From contig DS995276.1 in assembly GCA_000156115.1 (NCBI GenBank), positions 1,718,336 through 1,782,335 of the forward strand: a stretch of 64,000 nt of DNA, read 5' to 3'. Of the stretch, positions 6,921 to 15,914 are shown in pieces. Positions within the stretch are counted from its first letter, which is position 1. Every line of letters starts with the position of its first letter. The translations under genes were made by a program, and so were the position numbers. Origin of the DNA: Rhodobacteraceae bacterium HTCC2083 (GTDB lineage: Bacteria > Pseudomonadota > Alphaproteobacteria > Rhodobacterales > Rhodobacteraceae). The notes below the pieces were generated by a model. It was not told the origin of the DNA and did not search any database. It saw only the letters and a list, made by a program, of their open reading frames with translations.

Positions 6921-8999
6921 TTATTGAGCGGCGATGAGGCCCATGCTTTCAAGCTTCAAAAGAACCTGATGCGCGCAATTGTCTACTTCGACGTTTTCAG
7001 TTTCAACGCTGAGTTCAGGGTTCGCAGGCACATCATAAGGGTCTGAAATACCTGTGAACTCCTTGATCTTGCCTTCGCGTGCGAGCTTATAAAGACCTTT
7101 GCGATCCCGCTTTTCGCATTCCTCAATCGACGTTGCTACGTGGATTTCGACGAAGGCGCCAAAGTCTTCAACATCCTCGCGCACAGCGCGACGGGTCGTT
7201 GCATAAGGTGCGATGGGCGCGCAGATTGCGATACCGCCGTTTTTGGTGATTTCAGAAGCCACGTAGCCGATGCGGCGGATATTCAGATCGCGGTGCTCTT
7301 TGCTAAAGCCCAGTTCGGAACTGAGATTCTTGCGCACTATATCACCATCCAACAGCGTGACAGGACGACCGCCCATTTCCATCAGCTTGACCATCAAAGC
7401 GTTGGCGATGGTGGATTTTCCAGAGCCGGAAAAGCCCGTGAAGAAGACTGTGAAGCCCTGCTTAGAGCGTGGTGGTTTAGTGCGGCGCAATTCTTTGACG
7501 ACCTCTGGGAAAGAGAACCATTCAGGTATCTCAAGGCCTTCGGACAAACGGCGGCGCAGTTCTGTGCCGGAAATATTGAGGATCGTGACCTCATCCTTGT
7601 CTTTGATTTCGTCGATCGCTTCGTATTGCGCGCGCTCTGCGACCCAAACCATGTGTTTGAAGTCAACCATTTCGCATCCAATTTCTGATTGGTTGGCGCG
7701 GTACAGATCTTGAGCGTCATAGGGGCCGTAGAAATCTTCTCCTTGGGAGTTTTTGCCGGGGCCAGCGTGGTCGCGGCCCACAATGAAGTGCGTGCAGCCG
7801 TGATTTGCGCGGATCAAACCGTGCCACACCGCTTCGCGTGGGCCAGCCATGCGCATGGCAAGGTTAAGGAGCGACATAGACGTGGTGGAGCTTGGGTATT
7901 TATCAAGAACTGCCTCGTAGCATCGCACACGTGTGAAATGATCCACATCGCCAGGTTTGGTCATGCCAACAACTGGATGAATAAGCAGGTTTGCTTGCGC
8001 TTCCTTCGCCGCACGGAAGGTCAATTCCTGATGTGCGCGGTGCAGTGGATTGCGGGTCTGGAAGGCAACAACTTTGCGCCAGCCCATCTTGCGGAAATAT
8101 GCGCGCAGCTCATTAGGCGTGTCGCGGCGACCGCGGAAATCGTAGTGAACCGGCTGTTGAATGCCTGTGACTGGACCGCCTAGATAGATTTTACCTGCTT
8201 GATTATGAAGGTAATTCACCGCTGGATGGGCGTCATCGTCGGCACCGAAAACCTTAATCGCCTCGTTAGATTTATTCGGCTCCCAACGGTCTGTAACGGT
8301 CATCGTGCCTAGAATGACGCCTTCTTGATCACGAAGTGCGATGTCTTGGCCAAGCTCGATGGCCTGTGCGAAATCCTCAGACACGTCCAAAGTGATTGGC
8401 ATTGGCCAAAGAGCGCCATCTGCGAGGCGCATGTTTTCGACGACACCGTCATAGTCTTCCTCGGACATGAAGCCTTTGAGCGGGTTGAACCCACCGTTCA
8501 TCAATAGTTCCAGATCGCAGATCTGACGCGGGGACATATCGAGGGATGTCAGCTCAGCCGCTTCCAGTTTCAGCTTTTGCGCTGACTCGTAGCTAACATA
8601 AAGTTCGGAGATGGGAGCAAGATTATTTTGCATCAGTTTAGTCCTGTGTTTGAAAGGTTCTAGTCCGCTTGTGGCACCTGTAAGTTCGGCGTGAAGTGCG
8701 TCGTATTCTGCGAATTTGCGGGTAAGGAATTGATCGGTAAGGCGCACCTTTTCGGCCGCGCCACGAAGCGTTATTTCGTAAGAGACGCGCTGGCGTTTGT
8801 CGGTGCTGTTGCGCTCACCAATCTTGATGAAGCCTTTGTCAGCCGTAACACGCAAAAGCGCGTTGAGCCGACCAAGGGAGATGCCAAGCGCACTGGCAAT
8901 CACGCGCTGTGATGCTTCCGGCGTCAGATCAAGCTGACGCAAGAGGCGGAAGAGTTGATCCTCTTCTTGAGGCTGCGTTTTGATTTCAGCAGCGTACAT
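6921..8999 (-). CDS. MarR-type regulator fused to ATP sulfurylase / APS kinase (Sat-CysC)
   Basis: One 692-codon frame holds three modules. Residues 1-110 form a winged helix-turn-helix like the EPS-associated MarR family: QLFRLLRQLDL, ASQRVIASALGISLGRLNALL, then EKVRLTDQFLTRKFAEYDAL. Residues 123-505 are a Met3-type ATP sulfurylase with QTRNPLHRAH (314-323) and GRDHAGPG (408-415). Residues 515-692 are an APS kinase with P-loop GFSGSGKST (522-530) and DGD. Together the enzyme parts make PAPS from sulfate. An internal ATG at 8633 (MQNNLAPI) has an AGGA 8 bases upstream and is where ordinary Sat-CysC proteins begin. The cell may therefore make a free enzyme, a fusion, or both. Two palindromes lie upstream of the first ATG. 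Confidence 0.9.
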   Translation of the reverse strand: MYAAEIKTQPQEEDQLFRLLRQLDLTPEASQRVIASALGISLGRLNALLRVTADKGFIKIGERNSTDKRQRVSYEITLRGAAEKVRLTDQFLTRKFAEYDALHAELTGATSGLEPFKHRTKLMQNNLAPISELYVSYESAQKLKLEAAELTSLDMSPRQICDLELLMNGGFNPLKGFMSEEDYDGVVENMRLADGALWPMPITLDVSEDFAQAIELGQDIALRDQEGVILGTMTVTDRWEPNKSNEAIKVFGADDDAHPAVNYLHNQAGKIYLGGPVTGIQQPVHYDFRGRRDTPNELRAYFRKMGWRKVVAFQTRNPLHRAHQELTFRAAKEAQANLLIHPVVGMTKPGDVDHFTRVRCYEAVLDKYPSSTTSMSLLNLAMRMAGPREAVWHGLIRANHGCTHFIVGRDHAGPGKNSQGEDFYGPYDAQDLYRANQSEIGCEMVDFKHMVWVAERAQYEAIDEIKDKDEVTILNISGTELRRRLSEGLEIPEWFSFPEVVKELRRTKPPRSKQGFTVFFTGFSGSGKSTIANALMVKLMEMGGRPVTLLDGDIVRKNLSSELGFSKEHRDLNIRRIGYVASEITKNGGIAICAPIAPYATTRRAVREDVEDFGAFVEIHVATSIEECEKRDRKGLYKLAREGKIKEFTGISDPYDVPANPELSVETENVEVDNCAHQVLLKLESMGLIAAQ

Positions 9000-9018
9000 G
9001 GCCGTCTTCTAAATGTTC

Positions 9019-9032
9019 GTTCATTTTTGAAC
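9019..9032. promoter_or_regulatory. Palindrome upstream of the MarR-Sat-CysC gene, candidate operator
   Basis: GTTCA-TTTT-TGAAC is a perfect 5-4-5 inverted repeat 19 bases upstream of the ATG at 8999. A dimeric winged-helix protein binds this kind of symmetry. Autoregulation by the MarR module is an inference. Confidence 0.5.
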
Positions 9033-9042
9033 AATCTTCATA

Positions 9043-9056
9043 TCTGACATTTCAGA
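9043..9056. promoter_or_regulatory. Second palindrome upstream of the MarR-Sat-CysC gene
   Basis: TCTGA-CATT-TCAGA is another perfect 5-4-5 inverted repeat, 24 bases from the first measured start to start. The half-sites differ from those of the first palindrome, so they may serve different proteins. A possible minus-strand promoter, TTGCGC with 17 bases to GATATG, overlaps it. Confidence 0.4.
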
Positions 9057-9110
9057 CTTTCGCGCAAGTGTTCATAATGTGGCAGGTTTGAACGTGACCA
9101 ATGCGCAACG

Positions 9111-9138
9111 AAAAACGCGCCTCCGGTTGAGAGGCGCG
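9111..9138 (-). terminator. Intrinsic terminator of trxB
   Basis: On the minus strand CGCGCCTC pairs with GAGGCGCG across a 7-base loop and is followed by five T. It begins 27 bases after the trxB stop. Confidence 0.8.
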
Positions 9139-9164
9139 CTACAATATTTCAAAATTTCAGATGT

Positions 9165-10109
9165 TTAGCCGTTGTTTTCAGCGAGCCAGCGTTCTGCTTC
9201 CAAAGCGGCCATGCAGCCCATGCCAGCTGAGGTGACGGCTTGTCGATACTTGTGATCCGTCAAATCACCTGCCGCGAATACACCTGGAATTGAGGTTGCC
9301 GTGCTGTCGGGTTGGGTCACCACGTAGCCGCCCATGTGGGTGTCGAGCACGTCTTTGACTAACTCGTTCGCGGGTGCGTGGCCGATGGCGATGAACACGC
9401 CTTTGCAGGGCAGATCGGTGATTTCGCCTGTTTTCGTGTGCTTCACTTTCACGCCTTCTACGCCGAGCGGAGCATCGGTGCCGTAGACTTCTTCGATTTC
9501 ATGGAACCAGAGCGTTTCGATCTTTGGGTTCTTCATCAAACGATCTTCAAGAATTTTCTCGGAACGCAATTCATCACGGCGATGTACCAGCGTCACTTTG
9601 GAGGCGAAGTTGGTTAAGAACAGCGCTTCTTCGACGGCCGTGTTCCCGCCACCTACGACGACGATTTCCATGCCGCGATAGAAGAAGCCGTCACATGTCG
9701 CGCAAGCGGACACACCAAACCCTTTGAATTTCTCCTCAGACGGAAGGCCAAGCCATTTCGCGCGCGCACCTGTCGCGAGGATCACAGCGTCGCACGTATA
9801 AAGCGTGCCGCTGTCACTATTGGCTTTGAACGGGCGTTCAGACAGATCGAGATCAGAGATGATGTCACCGACGATTTCGCAGCCCATTGCTTTGGCGTGG
9901 GCTTCCATACGGACCATTAAATCAGGGCCTTGGACCTCTGTATCGCCGGGCCAGTTTTCAACTTCTGTGGTTGTTGTTAGCTGTCCACCGGGCTCGATCC
10001 CTTGCACTAGCAAAGGGTTCAACATCGCGCGACTCGCATAAACGCCTGCGGTATAGCCAGCAGGACCAGACCCAATGATAAGTACTTTAGAATGACGGGT
10101 TTCGGCCAT
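9165..10109 (-). CDS. trxB: Thioredoxin reductase
   Basis: NADPH-dependent flavoenzyme that keeps thioredoxin reduced in the cytoplasm. Its 314 residues are the normal length. The FAD-binding GSGPAGYTAGVYASRA lies at the N-terminus and the redox pair is Cys136/Cys139 in ACATCDGFF. The NADPH-binding GGGNTAVEEALFL and the C-terminal FAD segment GDLTDHKYRQAVTSAGMG are present. It stands alone between its own terminator and the divergent Lrp-type regulator. An AGGA precedes the ATG. Confidence 0.96.
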   Translation of the reverse strand: MAETRHSKVLIIGSGPAGYTAGVYASRAMLNPLLVQGIEPGGQLTTTTEVENWPGDTEVQGPDLMVRMEAHAKAMGCEIVGDIISDLDLSERPFKANSDSGTLYTCDAVILATGARAKWLGLPSEEKFKGFGVSACATCDGFFYRGMEIVVVGGGNTAVEEALFLTNFASKVTLVHRRDELRSEKILEDRLMKNPKIETLWFHEIEEVYGTDAPLGVEGVKVKHTKTGEITDLPCKGVFIAIGHAPANELVKDVLDTHMGGYVVTQPDSTATSIPGVFAAGDLTDHKYRQAVTSAGMGCMAALEAERWLAENNG

Positions 10110-10312
10110 GTGATCGGTGTCCTATCCTGAATTTCGCATTCCCTATACCGTGAAATCGGGGCCGCTAAAAGCGCCAAGCGCTCCAATCACGGATTTGCGA
10201 GTATGCGGACCAGTTTTTACGGTTCTGATAATTATGTTGCGCAAACACGAAACATTATTGCGTATCTGTGGACGGCTAGGGTATATTGGCAAAGTTATTT
10301 GAGGAGGCACTG

Positions 10313-10813
10313 ATGGCTGGTACGAGACTTGATCCGATTGATCGCAAAATTCTTGCGGAATTGCAGGCTGACGGTCGCATGACCAATGTTGAATTGGCGA
10401 AACGCGTTGGAATCTCTGCGCCACCCTGTTTGCGCCGTGTGCGCACGCTTGAAGAAGCGGGCTATATCAAAGGCTATCACGCGGAGGTTGATGCGCGAGA
10501 ACTTGGGTTTGAGGTGCAAGTCTTCGCGATGGTCGGGCTGCAAAGCCAAGCCGAGGCAGATCTAAGCGCGTTTGAAGAGCAGTGCCGCAGTTGGCCGCTT
10601 GTGCGGGAATGTCATATGCTCAACGGCGAAGTGGATTTCGTGCTGAAATGTGTCGCGCCGGATTTGAGCTCATTCCAAAGCTTTCTTACATCGCAATTGC
10701 TGACCACCGAAAACGTGGGTAGCGTCAAAACTTCGCTCGTCATTCGCGGTGCAAAAGATGAGCCCGGGGTTCCGTTTGATGTGCTTGAAGAGCGCTTAAG
10801 TCAGTCCGAGTGA
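10313..10813 (+). CDS. Lrp/AsnC family transcriptional regulator
   Basis: A 166-residue protein with an N-terminal helix-turn-helix (LDPIDRKILAELQADGRMTNVELAKRVG, read as two helices, then PPCLRRVRTLEEAGYI). The C-terminal RAM ligand domain has FEVQVFAMVGLQ and a REC-HMLNGEVDFVLKCVAPD stretch. I chose ATG 10313 because GGAGG is 7 bases upstream and the family begins close to LDPIDRKIL. A TTG start nine codons earlier is unlikely. It is divergent from trxB. Its ligand, probably an amino acid, and its targets cannot be read from the sequence. Confidence 0.9.
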   Translation: MAGTRLDPIDRKILAELQADGRMTNVELAKRVGISAPPCLRRVRTLEEAGYIKGYHAEVDARELGFEVQVFAMVGLQSQAEADLSAFEEQCRSWPLVRECHMLNGEVDFVLKCVAPDLSSFQSFLTSQLLTTENVGSVKTSLVIRGAKDEPGVPFDVLEERLSQSE

Positions 10814-10814
10814 C

Positions 10815-11609
10815 TTAATTAAGCGTCAGGCTTTCGAGAGTGTCTTTTGACATGCGCGGGTAAGCCAACGCGCCGAAATCTTCGAATTTATCAATGTCTG
10901 GAAAGAGCGACAGAAAGAGCGAGCGGATGTTGTTGCCTAGCAAGTCCTCGACACCTTTGCCGGGATGATAGGTTTCAACCGCGCGTCCATTTGCATAGAC
11001 CGCTGCGTGTTTTGCGGTGCGAATATGGAACAAGCGCACATGGCTTGGGGGCGAAACCAAGAACGCGGAGAAGCCGTCTTCCAGATCGCGCACAGGTGTC
11101 AAAACAGCGCCGACCCCTATCTTTTCTTTCAGCACAGGTGAGCTTTGGAGCAAACGCGCGTTCTGACCCAAAAGTAGATCGCCAAGTGCGCTGGAATTAG
11201 AATAGCCATCGGCAACCAAGCGAACAAGGCCTTTGAGAGAGGAGGTTGGAAGGGCTTGGGCTGGCACAAAACTAGTGGATCCGATCCAAGTGACAGGCAT
11301 CGGATCGCCATCGACCGTGTCCACGAGATCGCCGGGATAAAGGTCTTCAATGGCAACAGGCCCCATTGGCGTGGAGATCAATGCGCCACGTGCAAAGGCC
11401 GAACATGTTGCTTCAAACAGATCAGTGGCGGGCGCAAGGTGATGAGAGGTGCGCGCGTCGCCACAAGGCAGGAGCGTTGCGATCTCAAATTTGCGCATGA
11501 GAGGTTGAGTGCGCTGAGACCGCTCTTGGGAAGGAGCAAACCGATCAGTTTTGACCGGGAGGGAATATGTGTTTTCCGACCGCAAAGCGGGTGAAAGCTG
11601 ATGAGCCAT
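10815..11609 (-). CDS. Hint-domain protein
   Basis: A 264-residue protein with the Rhodobacterales type of Hint (hedgehog/intein) domain. CFARGALISTPMGPVAIEDL is followed by YPGDLVDTVDGDPMPVTWIGS, with the expected block A cysteine at the start. The C-terminal Hint blocks lie around SPPSHVRLFHIRTAKHAAVYANG. Such proteins are usually thought to self-process or to mature secreted or calcium-binding proteins, but no flanking toxin or repeat domain is visible here. It converges on the Lrp gene with only one base between the stops. Start chosen at ATG 11609 with AGGT upstream. Confidence 0.8.
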   Translation of the reverse strand: MAHQLSPALRSENTYSLPVKTDRFAPSQERSQRTQPLMRKFEIATLLPCGDARTSHHLAPATDLFEATCSAFARGALISTPMGPVAIEDLYPGDLVDTVDGDPMPVTWIGSTSFVPAQALPTSSLKGLVRLVADGYSNSSALGDLLLGQNARLLQSSPVLKEKIGVGAVLTPVRDLEDGFSAFLVSPPSHVRLFHIRTAKHAAVYANGRAVETYHPGKGVEDLLGNNIRSLFLSLFPDIDKFEDFGALAYPRMSKDTLESLTLN

Positions 11610-11624
11610 GATGATACCTATCAA

Positions 11625-11869
11625 GGTATGTCACAACCGCGTCAGCCCCCACCGACAACGACGACCGGACAAGTCGCTAAATCTGAATTATGGATGTCAT
11701 GCCCTGAGGGCGTTTGTCAAAATCTAGGTTAATTTTGTCATTTTTCTTCACCAATCTTACTTGTTACGCGCAGACTGTTTCACCAGAAAAAGGCAAAGCT
11801 GCCACAATGTTGCCCAGAAGCGGGCTCGTTACACACCATCAGGGCCGAATCGCGGCGCTGTTATGGGCC
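11625..11869. other. Intergenic region without a recognised gene
   Basis: Upstream of the Hint gene and downstream of a small minus-strand gene. Frames here are short and without protein character. No clear hairpin with a T-run was seen. Confidence 0.4.
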
Positions 11870-12031
11870 TCAAAGGGAGACCTTGGAATTTCGGTTAGGC
11901 TGATTTTCGATCTGTTTTTTCACCCGCGCGCTTTGCGATGAACGCTGCACGACGCGCTCAAAAGGGAGTGCCGGGATGTCAGATTTTGCTGTCTTCACAG
12001 CTGATGCAATAAAGCGTGCCTTGGGTTTCAT
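11870..12031 (-). CDS. Small conserved-looking basic protein, unknown function
   Basis: A 53-residue frame beginning MKPKARFIASAVKTAKSD and then LPFERVVQRSSQSARVKKQ, ending at TGA 11870. Short, basic proteins starting MKPK-x-RF occur widely in Rhodobacterales according to my recollection, which is why I prefer it over a 23-codon plus-strand frame in the same DNA. The ribosome-binding site is weak (AGG 11 bases upstream). It lies about 120 bases downstream of the pgeF stop on the same strand and could belong to the lgt-midA-pgeF transcript. Function unknown. Confidence 0.45.
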   Translation of the reverse strand: MKPKARFIASAVKTAKSDIPALPFERVVQRSSQSARVKKQIENQPNRNSKVSL

Positions 12032-12155
12032 ATCGAATACTGCCTGATACTTGTTTTTGTTTACGTCTCAGGAACAGTGATGCCGCCCGATTGGGGCGTC
12101 AAAGTGGCGGGCTTTGGGTCGATTTGGGTTAATAGCGGAGAAACCCCATGATTGT

Positions 12156-12911
12156 TCACAAACGGATACAGGAGATCAGGCGTCCATAGTCTGCTTCTTT
12201 ATGGTGCGTCGTGCGACGGTAGGAGTAAAAGCGCGCTGCATCTTGGTATGTGCAGTGTCGGATCCATTCCGCAGAGCCAACACCCGCTTCGCGCAGCATG
12301 TGCAGGCCAAAGCTGGGAAGGTCGAATTGCATGCGATCCTCTTGGCCATTTGCAAAGAAGCGCGAAAAACTGCGCTCTTGCGCGATGAAGTCTTCAAAGA
12401 ACTCTGGACCGACTTCATAAGCGGCTTGCGAAATGCAGGGCCCGATTGCGGCTGAGATGTTGTCGCGTTTGGCCCCGAGCTGTTCCATAGCGGCGACCGT
12501 GTTGGAGAGAACCCCGCCAAGCGCGCCTTTCCAACCTGCATGTGCTGCGCCGATGACGCCGGCCACCGGGTCCGCAAATAGTACCGGCTGACAATCCGCG
12601 GTGAGGATACCCAGCGCGATGCCTTTTTGATTGGTGACCATCGCATCGGCTTTCGGGCGCTCGGTTGTTGGCGCGTCAATGACGGCGACATCGGCACTGT
12701 GATATTGATGTACGCCCACAAGCGCGATTGGTGGTACCCCTGTTGTTTCAGCCACGCGCGCACGATTTCTGGCAACAGCCTGCGCATCATCATTGGAGCC
12801 GACACCGCAATTCAGACCCTCATAGATCCCGCTTGATACACCACCTTTGCGTGTGAAAAAGCCATGCTGCACATCACTAAGACTGTCTGCTTTGAGGGCC
12901 TCAATAGTCAT
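12156..12911 (-). CDS. pgeF: Peptidoglycan editing factor PgeF / multicopper polyphenol oxidase family
   Basis: YfiH/PgeF-family enzyme of 251 residues. It hydrolyses misincorporated L-Ser from UDP-MurNAc precursors in characterised members and was earlier described as a laccase. The zinc-site residues are visible in TADCQPVLF, GAAHAGWKGAL and GPCISQAAYEV. It starts inside the end of the upstream methyltransferase gene with a 4-base overlap, so it is the last coupled gene of lgt-midA-pgeF. The envelope context (lipoprotein acyltransferase upstream) fits a cell-wall role. Confidence 0.9.
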   Translation of the reverse strand: MTIEALKADSLSDVQHGFFTRKGGVSSGIYEGLNCGVGSNDDAQAVARNRARVAETTGVPPIALVGVHQYHSADVAVIDAPTTERPKADAMVTNQKGIALGILTADCQPVLFADPVAGVIGAAHAGWKGALGGVLSNTVAAMEQLGAKRDNISAAIGPCISQAAYEVGPEFFEDFIAQERSFSRFFANGQEDRMQFDLPSFGLHMLREAGVGSAEWIRHCTYQDAARFYSYRRTTHHKEADYGRLISCIRL

Positions 12912-13972
12912 ACTTCATATCCTGCGGGTGGATGTGCGCCTTTTGGAAAGAGCGCGAGGGTTTTGAATATCGTTCCCATTTCATCGGGATGGGTCAAGCG
13001 GCGATGCGCGGCGATGTGGTGCTCCAAGGCTGTGCCGCCTAATGATTTCGCCAAGGCTTGTGCACGATCTGTGATGCCGAGACGTTCTAGAAAGACGCCT
13101 TGGGTTGTCAGACGTGAATGCGTGCATGGTAGATCGGTGATCAGTGCCTCAAAGTCGACATGGGAGGTCAGATCGCTTTGCCCGGGTTTGAGCAAGGCGG
13201 GCACTTTTTCATGAGCGTAGACCGCTTGCAAAGTATCCCCAAGCGAGCGCCAATCGCCGTAGTCGAATATTACAGCCGCGCCGCCATTTGCCTGGATCCG
13301 CTCCGCGAGCGTTCGCATAATAAGGGGGGCTTGCGCGCAGAGTTCAACGAGGTCGCCGTCTTTCGTATCGCTCAAGCGATGATCCAAAGCGGCGAGCGGG
13401 GCAGAGATGCTTAGGCCAAAGGCGAGTGCGTCATTGTCGAGGCCAATCTGGCGTTCGCGCCATCCTTCACCGTCGCGGATCATTTGACGAATTGGGAGTG
13501 CGTCGAAGAATTCATTCGCAATAGCGTATAGCGGAAGATCGCTGGGGAGCTGATTAACATGGTCGTGCCAAACTGGGGTATACGCTGACAAAGTTGCTGC
13601 CTGAACCTCGCGCAGTTTTGGGGAGGCCTCAATAAGATGTATCTCGCAGGCTTGCGCGAAACTGGGCACTGCCTTGGCCGTGCGCAATATATCGGCCATC
13701 AAGGTGCCGCGCCCGGGGCCGAGTTCTGCCAACGCGATTTTTGCGGGTTGGCCTTGATCCATCCAGACTTGAGCAAGCGTGAGGCCGATCAATTCGCCAA
13801 ACATCTGGCTGATCTCCGGCGCTGTGATGAAATCACCGCCTGCGCCAAAGGGATCGCGCGTGCTGTAATAGCCGTACTCGGGATGGAGCAAGCATGTGCT
13901 CATATACTCTGCCACGCTCATCGGTCCTTGCGTGGTGATTTGGCTCTTAAGGATCTGCTCTAGTGGGGTCAT
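12908..13972 (-). CDS. MidA/NDUFAF7-type SAM-dependent methyltransferase
   Basis: A 354-residue class I methyltransferase of the family whose mitochondrial member NDUFAF7 methylates an arginine of complex I. It opens with [11 protein letters not shown] and [21 protein letters not shown]. The SAM loop is [16 protein letters not shown], and further blocks include [11 protein letters not shown] and a GDW segment. It overlaps lgt upstream and pgeF downstream by 4 bases each. The bacterial substrate is not established. This gene order is common in alphaproteobacteria to my knowledge. Confidence 0.9.
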   Translation of the reverse strand: MTPLEQILKSQITTQGPMSVAEYMSTCLLHPEYGYYSTRDPFGAGGDFITAPEISQMFGELIGLTLAQVWMDQGQPAKIALAELGPGRGTLMADILRTAKAVPSFAQACEIHLIEASPKLREVQAATLSAYTPVWHDHVNQLPSDLPLYAIANEFFDALPIRQMIRDGEGWRERQIGLDNDALAFGLSISAPLAALDHRLSDTKDGDLVELCAQAPLIMRTLAERIQANGGAAVIFDYGDWRSLGDTLQAVYAHEKVPALLKPGQSDLTSHVDFEALITDLPCTHSRLTTQGVFLERLGITDRAQALAKSLGGTALEHHIAAHRRLTHPDEMGTIFKTLALFPKGAHPPAGYEV

Positions 13973-14850
13973 GCTTTGCGGGCGCGTATAATAAACCAGA
14001 TCCCGATCAGGATCATTGGGATCGACAAGAGTTGACCCATTGTAAACCCGTAGCCGCCTGTTTGCAGCACAAGACCAAGCGGGTTTTCGAGGGTGATGAA
14101 TTGCGCATCAGGTTGGCGCGCGAATTCAACAAGGAAACGCCCAATGCCATAGCCCGCAAAAAAGGTGCCCATGATGATGCCCGGTTTCTTTAGCGCATCG
14201 CGCCGCCAGACGAGCCAAAGGATAAACGTGCCTAACAGAAGGCCCTCTAGGATAGCTTCATAAAGTTGTGAGGGATGGCGTGCGCAGATGTCGATGAAAG
14301 GACCGCATGCTTGGGCGGCGCGATCCGGGAAGATAACGCCCCATGGTAGATCCGTGGGTCTGCCCCAAAGTTCGGAATTGACAAAATTAGACACGCGGCC
14401 AAGGAAAAGCGCAGGGGCGACGGCCAATGCCATCATGTCCGCTGTGTGGAGTTTGGAGATGCCTGTGCGCGCACAGAAATAAAGACCCGCAGCGATCACA
14501 CCTAGGAGACCGCCGTGGAAAGACATGCCACCTTGCCAGATCATCAACGCTTCGAGCGGATGAGCGAGATAATAAGCGGGCTGATAGAATACCACGTAGC
14601 CAAGACGGCCACCCACTATGACGCCTAGAATGACTGAGGTCAGCAAGTCTTCGACCTGCGCAGGCTTCATGGGGGATGCGTTGTCGGGCCAAAGCCTCGC
14701 GGCTTTGACGGCCATCAGCGCCAAGCGCCAGCCGATGAGAATGCCAATAATATAGGCCATCGCGTACCAACGCAGCGCAAAATCAAAGCCGAACAGCTCA
14801 ATTGAAAAGATCTCTGGTGAGATCGGCGGAAACTGGATCACTGCGCGCAT
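13969..14850 (-). CDS. lgt: Phosphatidylglycerol-prolipoprotein diacylglyceryl transferase
   Basis: Inner-membrane enzyme that adds diacylglycerol to the lipobox cysteine of prolipoproteins. The 293-residue protein has about seven membrane segments. Family signatures present are [19 protein letters not shown], the Lgt signature [16 protein letters not shown], and RHPSQLYEA near the essential Arg/His region. It is the first gene of a coupled three-gene unit and is divergent from ubiK across about 95 bases that must hold both promoters. Confidence 0.96.
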   Translation of the reverse strand: MRAVIQFPPISPEIFSIELFGFDFALRWYAMAYIIGILIGWRLALMAVKAARLWPDNASPMKPAQVEDLLTSVILGVIVGGRLGYVVFYQPAYYLAHPLEALMIWQGGMSFHGGLLGVIAAGLYFCARTGISKLHTADMMALAVAPALFLGRVSNFVNSELWGRPTDLPWGVIFPDRAAQACGPFIDICARHPSQLYEAILEGLLLGTFILWLVWRRDALKKPGIIMGTFFAGYGIGRFLVEFARQPDAQFITLENPLGLVLQTGGYGFTMGQLLSIPMILIGIWFIIRARKA

Positions 14851-14945
14851 GGTGTTTGCCTCTCGCGTGGATGCGCCGAGTTGACGCCTTGTGGCCTGCT
14901 GCTTTCAAGCCCATATAACAGTCAAATGGCGCGATGGAGGCAAAT

Positions 14946-15191
14946 ATGCAAACTCGAAACAAAGTTCTGGACGATATTTCGCAACTTATGACCAACGCAA
15001 TGGGCGTGGCGCAGGGGGCAAAGACCGAAGCAGAGACCGCGATGAAATCCTTGATGGATCGCTGGTTGGCGGATCGTGATTTTGTGACACGCGAAGAATT
15101 TGATGCGGTGCGTGCGATGGCGCAAAAGGCACGCGAAGAGAACAATGCGCTTAAGGCGCGCTTGGATGCAATGGATGCTGCCTCTAAGTAA
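14946..15191 (+). CDS. ubiK: UbiK-type accessory factor (BMFP family)
   Basis: An 81-residue helical protein with an N-terminal amphipathic region (NKVLDDISQLMTNAMG) and a C-terminal coiled coil (REEFDAVRAMAQKAREENNA). This is the architecture of UbiK/YqiC, which helps aerobic ubiquinone synthesis by assembling the Ubi complex at the membrane. I chose ATG 14946 because GGAGG sits 5 bases upstream; the ATG at 14934 overlaps that site. A strong terminator follows. Confidence 0.82.
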   Translation: MQTRNKVLDDISQLMTNAMGVAQGAKTEAETAMKSLMDRWLADRDFVTREEFDAVRAMAQKAREENNALKARLDAMDAASK

Positions 15192-15218
15192 GCGTTTCTA
15201 GAACTTCAGCTCATGAAC

Positions 15219-15250
15219 GACCCGCTGCATTTTGTGGCGGGTCTTTTTTT
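15219..15250 (+). terminator. Intrinsic terminator of ubiK
   Basis: GACCCGC (15219-15225) pairs with GCGGGTC (15237-15243), followed by seven T. It begins 27 bases after the ubiK stop. Confidence 0.9.
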
Positions 15251-15380
15251 GTCCACAACTTATTGAGGTTATCCCCAATTTATAGCTTTACAGCTTGATG
15301 CAACACCCTCACGATATGTGGTAGGAGCAACCTAAGCGTTCACAAGATGCATTGGTGCAGACCAGATTTAGGGGCGTAAC

Positions 15381-15881
15381 ATGGCTAATCTCGAGCACTA
15401 TATCGAAGACGACATTCACCCGATTGATCTGGTGGAGCATCTTGCAGAGCATCACGCATGGGAATTCGATCGCATTCATGATGATCAAATCGCGATGTCG
15501 GTGGAAGGTCAGTGGCGTAACTATTCGATCACGCTGGCGTGGTCCGCCTATGATGAAACTCTGCGCATGATTTGCACGTTTGAGATGGAGCCACCCAAAG
15601 CGACGCTGCCGAAGCTTTATGAAGCTTTGAACGCGATCAATGATCGCTGCTGGGCGGGGGCCTATACATATTGGGAAGATCAGCAGTTGATGGTCTACCG
15701 CTATGGTTTGGTTTTGGCAGGCGGTCAGGTGGCGGGGCCGGATCAGATTGACACGATGATCAGCGCGGCGGTGACTAGTGCGGAACGTTATTATCCAGCG
15801 TTGCAATTGGTTTTGTGGGGGGATCGCAGCGTGAAAGACGCGCTCGAAGTCGCCATTGCAGAGGCCTACGGGCGCGCGTAA
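15381..15881 (+). CDS. YbjN-domain protein
   Basis: A 166-residue soluble protein with the YbjN fold, a type III secretion chaperone-like alpha/beta sandwich. Typical stretches are HHAWEFDRIHDDQIAMSV near the start and LPKLYEALNAINDRCW with YRYGLVLAGG in the middle. YbjN proteins act as stress-related or chaperone-like factors in enterobacteria; the role in roseobacters is not known. It begins an apparent plus-strand run with proC, csaA and a hydroxyacid dehydrogenase, separated from proC by 33 bases. Confidence 0.82.
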   Translation: MANLEHYIEDDIHPIDLVEHLAEHHAWEFDRIHDDQIAMSVEGQWRNYSITLAWSAYDETLRMICTFEMEPPKATLPKLYEALNAINDRCWAGAYTYWEDQQLMVYRYGLVLAGGQVAGPDQIDTMISAAVTSAERYYPALQLVLWGDRSVKDALEVAIAEAYGRA

Positions 15882-15914
15882 CACTTTCCCTTACAGGTAG
15901 TTTTGGGGGATCAC

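Noticed and set aside
11976..12047. A 23-codon plus-strand frame with GGGAG upstream
   Set aside because: It lies opposite the more convincing 53-residue minus-strand gene and has no family features.
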